Shown here: in pieces, positions 23,456 through 34,578 of the stretch | Layout: every line of letters begins with the position of its first letter | How positions within the stretch are numbered: the first letter of the stretch is position 1 | From: Nigrospora sphaerica | Lineage: Eukaryota; Ascomycota; Sordariomycetes; Amphisphaeriales; Apiosporaceae | Length of the DNA: 64,000 nucleotides | Assembly (NCBI GenBank): GCA_018287875.1 | Contig: JAGVVL010000022.1 | Coordinates: 2,480,001-2,544,000 of the forward strand | Direction of reading: 5' to 3' | Program-made: the position numbers and the translations under genes | Notes under the pieces: model-generated | What the model was told of the DNA's origin: nothing | Seen by the model: only the letters and a program-made list of their open reading frames with translations | Database searches by the model: none

Positions 23456-24454
23456 CTAAACCAACTCCCCGGGGGCGTTCTCATGGTCCTGCACCCACGC
23501 CCACCCGCCGTCCCGCCCTCCCTGCCCTGCCCGGGCTCCACCGATATGCCAGCATGTATGTACTCGTAAGGAGCTTAGGTACTTTTGTCGTAGTCGAACC
23601 AGGCTATGCGATGTGTGGCTCTGCCGAGCGGGTGCCCAACGATCAACCTCCCCCAGAGAGGCAGGGTGGGTAGGTATAATGCTGGGCAGTCTGCAGCGCC
23701 GAGACCCGGCGAGACAGCGGCGTGGACGGCCACGGTCGCAGAGGGGAACATCCCAAAACGGCTCTCGACGCGAACCGAGGAAACGTCCCGCCCCGCTCCG
23801 CCCACACACAGCGTGCAAACCAGGAGGACCCATATCCCGTGCGTGCGTCTCCCATGTGACGGCCTTGTCAAAGACGCCGGCGGGGAGGTCAAAGGACTCC
23901 GTGATTGGGCTCCCGGCGCTCAGGAGGCCGTCGCCTGGGATACACTCGAAGGTGGCCACCAGCGCCGACGGTATGGTACGATGCCAAGGAGCGGCCCAGG
24001 CAAACGTGGATGATGCGATTTGGGGGAGGAGGGGGACAGGCCTCGGCTCCATTAGGCAAGCACCCGTATGTCTAGGCTGAGCAATGTAAATATTGAAAAC
24101 TGGGCAGCATACAGTAGCCCAGGAGGCCTGGCCAACCCTGTCTTCAAGCCCGCCTTGCGCTAAGTCCCAATGAAGAGAATTTAGACGAGACCTGTCAATG
24201 CCATGCCCTATTCGAGCTGGCGGCGGCGCCGGAAAAGAAACGGTACTGCGGTCATTATCATCCCCGTCGTCGCGGATTTGCCCGGAAAGCGCGTATGCGG
24301 TGGTGAAGGCATCCATATCCGGTGACCTCAGGAAAAGCAACTGTAGGATGCCCCCCCTTCCCACGGGGTGGACAGTAGGGTGATCGTTAGTTGCCGCGCC
24401 GGGGAGAAGAGAAGATCCTCCGCCAGCCGCCTGGTCTGGCCGTCCGCCTGTCAT
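23456..24454 (-). CDS. Unsupported 332-codon reading frame in the gene desert
   Basis: Begins with an ATG at 24454 and runs to a TAG. I recognise no family, signal peptide, membrane segment or repeat. Composition is Pro, Arg, Ser and Gly-rich, as expected from unselected GC-rich DNA, and two shorter frames on the other strand overlap it. It contains the TTAGGTAC spacer motif (on the plus strand near 23575), which elsewhere in the window is confined to non-coding DNA. Its length is the only argument in favour; similar frames of 200-270 codons recur across the desert. Most likely an artefact, possibly an orphan gene. Confidence 0.12.
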   Translation of the reverse strand: MTGGRPDQAAGGGSSLLPGAATNDHPTVHPVGRGGILQLLFLRSPDMDAFTTAYALSGQIRDDGDDNDRSTVSFPAPPPARIGHGIDRSRLNSLHWDLAQGGLEDRVGQASWATVCCPVFNIYIAQPRHTGACLMEPRPVPLLPQIASSTFAWAAPWHRTIPSALVATFECIPGDGLLSAGSPITESFDLPAGVFDKAVTWETHARDMGPPGLHAVCGRSGAGRFLGSRREPFWDVPLCDRGRPRRCLAGSRRCRLPSIIPTHPASLGEVDRWAPARQSHTSHSLVRLRQKYLSSLRVHTCWHIGGARAGQGGRDGGWAWVQDHENAPGELV

Positions 24455-27400
24455 TCGCCCTCCGGCCTATGATGGACGCCAGTGGCATCAGCGGACCCAC
24501 CAGCGGACGGCAGAGCGCGCTGGTTAGCCGCACGGTTGTTCATTCGAGCCCGAAACGGGAGTGTCCTGCTTCCCCTGGGCCATTTGGGGGGGGTTCACGT
24601 ACCAAGGTACATGATGTATGCCGTGAGGTGAGGGGGACGTGGACAAGGCGGAGGCATAAGGCGTATTATCAACTACCTAGGTAGCTTCCCGTATGCTGGT
24701 ATGAAGGGATCTATTTTGCCTCATAAGCACCTTGGGCAGGAGGTTGAGGGGTCGGACATTGGTGGCGGCGACGGAAGACCGATGACAACAGGACGGATGA
24801 CGGCGAAGAATCGCACCGTGCAACCGCACCCTCGGTTGCACATTTGAGTCAAATGCCTGGGGATGGAAGCATACGCTTCATGAATACTTTACCAAGTCTT
24901 TACTACGAGCATGAAGCGTGGCGGTAATCTGCCTTTCCCTGTAGCGACCCAATGGGCCGCAGAGCTCGAGACACCAAGGCCGTGACCAACCCAAAGTCAA
25001 GACGATGTTTTCCTGGCTGGTTCCGGTGGATCCATGGCTCCCAGCACGTCCATACGGTGGCTCAACAGGCCCTGTGCTTAATAGTGTTGTCAGAGAGGTC
25101 GCTCTCCCGGGAAATACACGACCAGGCATCACGGTCGATTATTAAACCACTGGTCGGTCTACGTCTACTGGTTGACCAATACCTAAGCCGGGACCTGTCA
25201 GCCTCCCTATCGATCCCCTGCTTGCACCCTGGACTCGGGTGCCAACTTGCTGGGTATGAGGGTCACATTGGGGAGGGATGATGGAAACAACCCCCGCTTC
25301 CCAACGGGAAAGGACACACACGCAGCCAAGCGCACTGATGCCTCTGCTCCCCCCTCCTCCCCCCGGGCTTTTCTCCCTTCTCCATCGAGCCCGGGTGACG
25401 TCCTGTGGCTACGAAGGGGGGCCAATCACCACATCTTAAACGTCTTTGCTATGGCGATCAACAGCGAGGCCCTGAACCGGATGCAGTGACCTTTTGAGCG
25501 GGTCTCCCGCGTCCCAATCTCGATCCCGTCCAACCAGACACAGCCACGGTGCCAATCAGAACTCTATTGGGCGTTAGAAAGATGGAATCCAAGGCCGGGC
25601 CGCCCACCCGCCATCCGCACTGGGAAAGCCTACACGCCCACCACCCGTGCGAGCGAGGACAAGCCGTGCCGGCTGCCCTTCTGGCCGGGCCGACTGTTCG
25701 TGTATACCAAGGTCGTTTTGGAGGTATGTACGTAAATATGAGCGGAGGCGCGGCTCACAGGCATCACTACGCGGAAGAGAGTAACGACCGGTGATCGAAG
25801 CACAGTGCGTACGTGTTAGGTACACCAATACGGGACCACTAAGACGCATCACGTACAACTACGATGAATTCCGGCACGGCGGTTGGTCACGTTGCTCGGA
25901 CGCAAGACGACAACGTCAGCAGGGAGGGGGTGAGATTGGTCCCCTGGCCGTCCAAGAAGGCGGGCGTGGTATTGGGGGAGGGTTTCATGCCGTCGGTGAA
26001 GTTTTTGCCTTACGAGGACCTACGAAGTACATACTATACCACCATGGGTCTTGCTTGTCTGCTAAATTTGGCAGCACCCTGTCAGCATCTCTTCCCCCCT
26101 TCTCTCGCAAGCCCCCTTGTCTACCCTGTACCCCCCCACCCGGCCAACCACCCACCACCCGGCCTATCCAGTCGTATGGGCGGTGGCTGCTTCAAATGTC
26201 GTAGTAGGTATCTTTTCTACTCAAATGTGTCAGCACTTACATGTCTTGGCGCCCGCATCTTCTCAACGGGGGGGGAATGGGCGGCCCTGGTGGCCCTTCC
26301 GCTAGTCGCAGACGGAGCAACGGCTCAGGAGGAAGGAGATGAGAAAGCAAGTCGAGCCGAGTACCATCCAAACAGCCAAGGCACCGTCGGTTTCGCGCGA
26401 CTCATTTTTTCCTATTAGCACAACTGCCGCAAGTCCGCAAACCCGCTTCCTTTGCCTGCCCGTGCCCGAGGCCGGGCGGTAGGCCACGAGAAACAGAGAG
26501 CGTGCCGGTAGCGGAGACCAAGAAGAAATGGGTGCCTAGCAGGGGACGCTAGGTAGATTAGCAGGTGGGAGCACTAACAGGAATTACGGGGCAGACAGTG
26601 AGTTGGTCCGTCCTCCCCCCTTGCGTGTTTATCCTCCCTCCGTCAAGCCATGTCGGAAGACCAAGTTGCCGGTGCCTCGGTAGCATGGGAGGGGAGTTCA
26701 TGGATCACTCGTGCACCTTACCGCAAACCCTGCGGGATCCCACCCTGGCCAACCTTATGTACGTTCATGATCCAGTCACCTGGGTGCTTGTCAGCGCCTC
26801 CTGCGAACATTGGAACCCTTTGCTCGTTAGGGCGGGCGGGCTCGGGAGGCTCTGGCGTGGTCTCTTGGCCGCCGGACCAATCGATCCAATACCGCCATGG
26901 GATGGCGAGGCGGCCACGGCAGCACACTATCTACGTACGGGGAGGGTGCGCGAGGCCGCGGTTGGGAGAACATGGAGAGAGAGGGAGAAAGAGAAGGGGG
27001 ACGGGCTACTTGGTAGTACACGTGGTACATACTGCTACGGAACCTCTCTTACAACCTCCTCTTCTGGGCCCTTTTGGTGACGGCCCGGAACCGACCTTAG
27101 CCCCTTGCGGTAAACGGATCGTTGACGGTCAGGCTGGCGATGATGCTGCGATGACGATGGGCCGCAGCGGGGCGCTGTGTTCGGTCTCTTCTCTTGGCTC
27201 CCTTCGGTCGTCGTCTGTCTGCTGCATGCACCGGCGCTGGCAGCGTAGGGCAGGCCGGGCCAGCATGAGGCTCTTTGCCGACCGTGGTTCGCCATGTTTT
27301 GGGACGGTTCATTTCGTCCCGGCTGTGTCCGTGCAAGGGAACGGGCGAGCTACAACTACCGTAGGAACTCTTCGAGGGGGTTGGCACGATGCGTGGGTAG

Positions 27401-30400
27401 CGATACCACTGACTGGACTGATTGGTGGTAGCTAGAGGTCTGATCCAATGGAGCGGGCGTTACCAAGCCACCGGTAGGTCGTCCAGCCCTGGCTTAGGCC
27501 GGCGTTAGGGGGAGTACTGGACTACTGTAGAGCGAGTGTGTGCCTGAAGGGTAACCGCAAACGTTCGATCGCGCACATGGTCGCCCTATCGCCGTCGCAG
27601 AAAGCGCACCCGAGCCTCGGGGGCCTAGACCGCCCCGCCCGTCTGGTCATGTTGCGCCCACATACACCCTCCGAACTTCTGCTCGGGACCGAGGAGCGGT
27701 AGAGCCCCCCGCCTGATGAGCCTTTCCAGTCCCTCCCGGGCCCCCGGTTCGGGACGCCCAGTCCAGAGGCCCCCTGTGCTCGTGCATGTACGAAGGCGCC
27801 AATGGTGTTGCTCGCCAAGCCTGCCAGCACCATGGGCGATGGGTACATTCGCAATGAGATCTGATCGCCAGCGCCTCCCGACCAGGGCACCCCCTCGCCG
27901 CGCTAGCCAGGGATCTGTGAAAAGGACCATACTTCGGTACCCTTACCAGTTCACAGGTATAGCCCTGTCGTATACTTCTATCCAAGTACATGTAGTAAGT
28001 ACCGCTGCCACTACATGCCCGGGCTGTGGACCCAAGTAAGATCGGCTCCGGGACGGGCCCAGTTGCAGTCGCCGCTGTCCTCTTTGTTTCTTCCGCTGAC
28101 AGCATCATCCTTGTGCTGCCAGTCGTTTTTGGCGCCCGCCGCAACGAGGCCTGGGGGTTTTCTTTTTCTTTTCCTCATCGCTTTTTTCCTTCCCCCCGCC
28201 AGCATTGATCTTCCAGAACATAGCGGCCGTCTCCCCGTTCTACGCCGCTCAATTTCGGCCTCAAGCCCCCTTCCCCCTCCTTTCCACGCTAAGGCGGGAG
28301 AGTATTGAGCTTTTCGTCACTATGATCATGCGCACGACGCGTACGCCAGCTAGTCGGGCCCCTCTCTAAGTCGTTTGTTCTGCTGCATGTCTCGAACCCC
28401 TCGCGCGGCATTCGCCCTGTTCCAGACATGCCGTTGAACCGTCCGTCGATATGTTTTGTCTGGCCGTGCACTCACGCGTCCACCGGCGCTGGGAGCGGCC
28501 CAGGGGTGATGGTAAACGTAAAGAAAGACTACATGTCTCCTCGTTCGAGGCGTGTAGTTGTTTGATACCGCTACTTCTGCCTCTGCCACTGCTGGGGCTA
28601 CCGCAAAAGGAGACTGACTTCCTGAGGAGGGGTGGCTCGTATCTGCATGGGACCGGCATCAAGTGCCGCTTTGATGGCACCGAAATAGCCCAACTGCAAC
28701 CACGTAGTTACTATACCGTCCGGTTTGTCTCGAGCTCATCCTGCCACCTTGTTCCTCGGTGTCTCACCCCGCCATTCCCCCCTCCAGTCAAGACCGTCCA
28801 GGGCGCGGGTGTGGATACATAACACAACTGAAGCCCCCGTGACTGCCTGCGTGATACACGGTCCTCGCTATGCCTCCCCGCGCCGTCAATAGTCACCCGG
28901 GGGGGGGGCGCAAAGGTGGGCGACCCCAAGAAGGCGACCAGGCCCACTCCTTCTGGTTGGCTCATATTGCCTGTCGCCCAGGGGGGCTTAACGACAGTCA
29001 TATTATCACGCCTGTGCCGCTTGGCGACGAGAGGGGCGTGGATGAGACGAGCAATCCCGGGTCCTGCATACGCTTGTTGATCCCGCAATCTCATCCTACT
29101 ATGGGTCACAGTTCTTACGAAACGTACGAAGGAGAGGGGGTCGGAGAAAATACAACATCATTTGTTAGAGGCGGATCCGGCCAATCGCTTTTTACAAGTG
29201 TAGGCTTAAGAGGAAGCGTCTGCCTGAAGAGAAGGGGAGAGAGCGGGGAAGCCGGGCAGAACCTGATGACTCCTCGACTGCCCTCCTTACCCTGGGTGTG
29301 TCTAGAACAACGACACACCGCAGGTAGCCAGCCAGTTCTCGTGCAAGGTAACTAACCACCTCGTGCTCAACAACAGGCCCATGCCGGTAAGCCGTCTGGA
29401 CAGAAGGGGGGTTTGGGAGCGGGAGGAGAGGAGGTGGTGGGGGGGGAACAACGAAGAAAGAGGGGAAAAAACACAGCACATCACGATGGAACCCAGGTCC
29501 CGGTTCGTTGGGTCCTGGGCGCGACGGGCTGGCTCTGAGCGCGCCCGCAACGCACAGGCTGGGTCGATCCATTGTATGCTTGCTTTTCCGAGTGGATACA
29601 GGCACAGTACGTACACACGCAGTCGATACGGATGTTGGCACTGTGGAAATGTAGGGAGAGGGGAGGGAGAGAGGGAGGCGTGCAGTAGCACTCAGCAGAA
29701 GAGGGGAATGACGTCCTAAGGAGACGATGTAGCCGCATGTATGGAGGCTCCTTTTTGCTTTCCCCCCCTGAATAGAACATTCCTTTCATGCAGGGTGACG
29801 AGAGGATGGAGGCAGAAAGCAATGTCGGAGACAATGCACGGCGACCTAGCATCACCATGGACGACAGATGGCAAGGCCCCGGACGGTGGGAAAGCGCCTT
29901 TGGTACTACCTCGTGTCACAAACTGGATGTCTTAACAGGCCTGCAATTACACGCCCGTCTTTCCGTCTGCCGGGACCCAAGGGGAGGGGGGTTTCCGGGG
30001 GCTTCCTTTGGGGAGGTCGCCCTATACGCAGCCCAGCCGACCATCGACTGGAGGGGGGGACAAGATGCGATAGGGCGCTCAGGATGATCAAACACACAAC
30101 CAGAACCCCTTCCCCCGCGAGCCCTGCCCAGACTGGGTGGCAGTCCACACGCAAGGCGTATAGGATGGAATGGTGGGATGCACAGGTAGCGCTTACGCGG
30201 TAGGGTTGTTATTGCTTGGCCAGCGGCCCCCTGGGGCGTCGGGCCCCTGGCCTTAACGACAGGATGCTATAGCCGGGAGTCCAGGGATAAGCAAACAGTA
30301 CATGCGTCAGTAGGCATCCATGTACCGGCCTGGGAGGTGGTAGTAGGTAGGTAGGGGATGTGGGCGTGGGCGTGTGCGTGAGCGCGCCAGGCACTCGGTA

Positions 30401-32529
30401 AGTTGCTACAGAATCCCGACAGAATGGTTTGGCTACGCGAGTACCCGCCTCGAAGGAAAGCCGCCGCCGGGACTGCCGTCGCCGGGCGGCGCGTATCTGC
30501 CAATACCAGGCCTTTGCCAGGCCAAGGATAAGCAGACGGCCCAGCTCGCATGGTGATCCCGTACCCTTGGAATTATCATTTCTGGCGACCGACCGACGGA
30601 TGACGGGCCCGGACGACGCCCTAGGCATGTGCTCATCTGACTGACCCGTCGCAATTCGGGGCTGTCGACAGCCGAAAGCCTCTCCTGCGCCCGCCGGGGC
30701 CAGGCAGGGGATTTGGGTGCGTAAGTAGGTGGTACTGTATCTCGCTTGCCGCCCGTCGTCGTCTCCCTGGGTCGTCGATTGTCGTGATCGTCGTCTGCTT
30801 CCGTCTCTTCTGCCAATGGATGGGACGACAGCCTCGTTTTCGCTACGGAGCAACGGGGTACCAACTCCCCAGTACCCATTCAGCCCAGACTACCCAAAGT
30901 ACCTCCTATGGACTTAAGCAGAGCTTCCTCGGGTAGGCAGCTCGGGGCGGCTGGGCCACTACCGCAACGCCAACTGGACCCAATACGACGACGAGCGCGT
31001 TACCAATTCCACCCCGACCCAGCAGGACGGACCCCAGGCGACCGAATGCCGAGGTGGCTCCTCGGACCTCCACCCGTACAGGACTTGTCGGTGCGGGCCA
31101 GCTGCTAGTAGGTGGGCAAGCGAAGCATAGATTGTTCGTCGCCGCGTGGCAACGCGGGCCCATCTACTCCTTGGTATCAATTGCTTCGACGGGAGAGACA
31201 AAACTGCTGGCGTCCAGTCGTGAGATCAGGGCCATTGAGGAAGTATGTAACGGTAACCTGCCTGGCAGCGTCATACTCCCTTCGGTACTTGGACGCGGCC
31301 ACGGCTCTCGTACCTGATTGGCAACGTGGTGCAACATTGGATCGGCGAGCTTGTCCAACGGCGATCCTATGGCCGGACTTTGCGGCATCCGGCGCTTGAT
31401 CCACGACTAGTCCTCTGCTCTGCAGTCGCCGCGCATCTCGGCCAAAAACACCTCGGCCAAAACAAGTTTTTGCACATCGAGGACCACAGAAGCGATGAGG
31501 GTGTCGACATCACCCGCGCATCGTGAGTCCAGGCAGCCCCAACATTTGCCCTGCCCTCCTCGGTGGCCTCCGCCGGTCCCAAACCTGCCTGTCCCTGGCC
31601 CAGCCCCCTCACCATGCAGCCTGGTAGTCTGTGTCGACGAATCGTCGTCGCGCTCCCTCCTCCCGGCCTTGGCCTGCAGCAGCACTATTTGCCTGCGCAG
31701 CCCTGCACTGCATCGAGGCACTGTCGGCCGACTTCCCTCGTCTGTCTTTCTCTCTCCGTCTGTCTCCCCTCCCCCCGCGAGCGCGCGCGTGTAGGACGCC
31801 ACCATGCGGCCGCTGGCGAATTGATAGCCGCCTACGGCCCCTCATGCGCTCGTCGTCCCAACCGCGGCCGCCAGGGGCAGAAAGGCGGCCGCCGCCCGTC
31901 CAAACATGCTTCCCCTTCCCGTACCCCCCTCCGTAAAACTGCCAACGAATGGCCGTCTTCCCAAACGGTCGGTGCTGAACTGGCTGTAACAAGCCCGCAA
32001 GAAGCAAGTGTGATGCGACTGAGGCTGGCTGACATGTCTATGCCACGTTGAGTTCCCCGGTTTGAGCCTCATCTCGTCCCAGCTTAGGTAGGTAGACAGA
32101 CATGGTGATATGGGTGCAGCACACCACGCCACACCACACCATACCACACTGCCCGCGTCCATGTGGACTGTTGAATGCCAACCCGCCGGCGCCCCCAACC
32201 CCTCTCCAGCTTGTCTGGCGCGCTCGCGTAGGCAGCGCAGACACACGGAGGAAGTGGCAATGCCCCTTCCTGCTGCCCGTCCGTCTGCCTACCGGTACGG
32301 TGGAGGCCAGCCCTCCATTTTGGTCGGGGATGGCGAAGGGGGACAACGGCCAGACTGCGTTCCGTGGCGAGCAGGTGATCCCTGGCCCTGGAGGCCACCG
32401 CAAGACTCCGTGCGTGCATTGGACCGGCGCCCTGCATCTCGTCATCTCAGCATGCAGATGGTGCTCCAACAAGCAGCAACCGGCGGGCTCCTGACGACCC
32501 ACCGGTGACTGACGATGGCCGACGGGGTT
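24455..32529. other. Gene desert, part 3
   Basis: No supported gene over 8 kb. Spacer motifs (CTACCTAGGTAGC near 24671, GTAGGTAGGTAGG near 30344, TTAGGTAGGTAGAC near 32084) and low-complexity tracts are scattered through it. Frames at 26650-27435 (+) and 30209-30853 (-) lack any domain. No tRNA, 5S rRNA or transposon ends were found. The right edge holds the 3' UTR of the CMD-family gene. Confidence 0.55.
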
Positions 32530-33682
32530 TTACACATTGGCGACCTCATTTCGCCATCCCCACCCCGCGACCTCGTCCTCGGTTAGTCTCGCCATACCAG
32601 CCGCTTCGCAGATCCGTATTGACACCTCCCGAACGGCGCGCACTTCCTCAACGGTCGCGCCGCCATTGAGGGCTCCCCGAAGGTGGCCCTTGAGTTGCGG
32701 GTTCACCTGGATGTGGGTAGCCGGGTTAGCTCTGCGTTTGGCCAAGCTACGGTTCCCTAGTAGCCGACGAGGGTGGCAAGCAGCAGGTAAGCGAGGTGGC
32801 CGAGGGAGGGCCATGGCACTTACGTCTTGCGGAATGAGCCCCGCAATCATGACAATGGATGTCTCGATCGGGGATAAGACTTGGGTGTTGCTGAGGAGGT
32901 AGCCGTATACCAGCCGCGCCGTGAGGCCCTGTCGGACCCCGAGTTAGTCTCTCAACCCAGGTGTTCGTCGACGATGGTTGTGAGCCACTCTAAGTACAGA
33001 GACAGGATCCTAGGGCACTGAGAGTACGGGGTAGGGCATAAGTGCCGGATGGGGCAGCTAAGAGCCACCAAGGGCCCCAAGGGTTCCAAGCTTACGAGGT
33101 CTTCGGTGCCAGACCGGTCCATCTGGCCCATGACTCGCTTTGCAATCTTGCCGTATAGTCTGTCAAAGAACAGCTGACCGCGCTCTAGAATCTGGGCCGA
33201 CGGGGTCTCGAACATGTCCTTTCGCCGCCCCGTCGGCGACGGCGAACCTGGCGCGTCCTGAAGCTCGGCCGGTGTAGCCTCTTTCAGTGATAGCAACGAG
33301 TTGATAGCCTAGGAGGGTCTGTGAGCGGTTGGGTCTCTCTACCCGCACAGTAGATAGCTGCCAGCCAGACCAGGGCTGCTGCGTCCCAATCGAGCCGGGC
33401 CGCTTTTGCCTACCTGAGAGGGAGGTGGGTACATACCTTGGGAACACCGCCGACGGCCGAGGCCTTGATCAACGCCTCGCGCAGCCGCCGCGAGATGCGG
33501 CGCTGCTCTGCCGCATCACGGCCTCCTTGTTCCAGGGCATATCTGTAAACCTGGGATATCTCGTCCGGGCGGTTGAGGATGGTCAGCGTCGTAGCCGCTA
33601 CCAGATACCAGGTGTGGCGCGGCAGGGCAGGATGGTTCCCCAGGGCTGAGAGCAAAGCGGGCGTGACGACGGGAACCGACAT
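32530..33682 (-). CDS. AhpD/carboxymuconolactone-decarboxylase-like protein
   Basis: Four phase-0 exons, 33682-33437, 33308-33096, 32928-32824 and 32706-32530, give 246 residues. The introns have GTATGT or GTAAGY donors, and the second has a perfect ACTAAC branch site. The middle (LSNTQVLSPIETSIVMIAGL) and C-terminal part (GHLRGALNGGATVEEVRAVR) have the helical pattern of the CMD domain, including the segment that in AhpD carries the redox site. No CxxC pair is visible, so AhpD-type peroxidase chemistry is unlikely. Fungal members are mostly uncharacterised; some relatives are peroxisomal. The C-terminus (EVANV) is not a peroxisomal targeting signal. Function unknown. Transcribed divergently from HRD1 across about 0.9 kb. 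Confidence 0.85.
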
Positions 33683-34578
33683 CAGGTGCGTTCTGGTTCT
33701 GACGGCGGGTCGGGATTGTGCTCGTCATACACAAGGCAAGCGCGACGCCCTCTAAGAGGGCGGGTAGTTCTGCCCTGTTGTCCTAGTCGCCTAGGTGGTG
33801 TGGTTTTTTCACGTGTCGAGGTGGAGCGACGCGCGAAGGCTGAGTCAAGACACGATCGGAGGTCCATATGGATGCCGGGAACGGGACAAGGATCCGCTCC
33901 GTGGTACCATCGACCCGGACTCCGAGCCTGAGCCAGAAGCATTCTCGGGAAGCCCCCTAATAGTTGCACCTGTTCACGGCAGTTCGGAGTTTGAGTATGA
34001 GTATATTCCTGGGTCAAGGAGTGATACCTACCTTAAGTCTCCGTGTGCACGACCTACCTAATTGACGTATCCCCTGTGGGAGAAACAGCATCGCGTGGCA
34101 TGTGGCTTAGGCGACATGTGCATCTGCCCGCGGCATACGACGACATCTTCCTCCGGAAAGCGAGGCAAACCAGACGAATAGTTTGCCGGTGCATTCGAAC
34201 TTAATAACTTCTCCTTGGTTACATACCTACAGTCTTGAGAAGGTAGGGGTTACAGCGCAGGGCACGCAGGCCCATCCAAGCTCCGGGACGACCAGGCAGG
34301 TCACGTGCGCAGGGAGTGGGAGCTTCTGGGCGGCTCGCAAGCTAGAGCTGATCCCAGACACCACGTCCAGACCCCGGTCCCGTCGTTGCATCATCCGCCG
34401 CATTAACGTGGCCTCTCATAACCGCAATAGGTGGAAGCTAGCTATTGGCGACAATCCGCCCATCGCTTGTTCATAACCACGCCTTTAGCATCGGAATGAT
34501 GGGCGCCTGAGCACGATCCGTATTCCGTCCATCCGCAGGCCTCTAGCAGTCACCCCAGAAAGCAAGCCACGCGACACC
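33683..34578. other. Divergent promoter region between the CMD gene and HRD1
   Basis: An 896-base spacer between two divergent start codons, so both promoters lie here. It includes TTACCTTAAG and CCTACCTAATTG near 34027-34064. No gene is supported. Confidence 0.6.
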
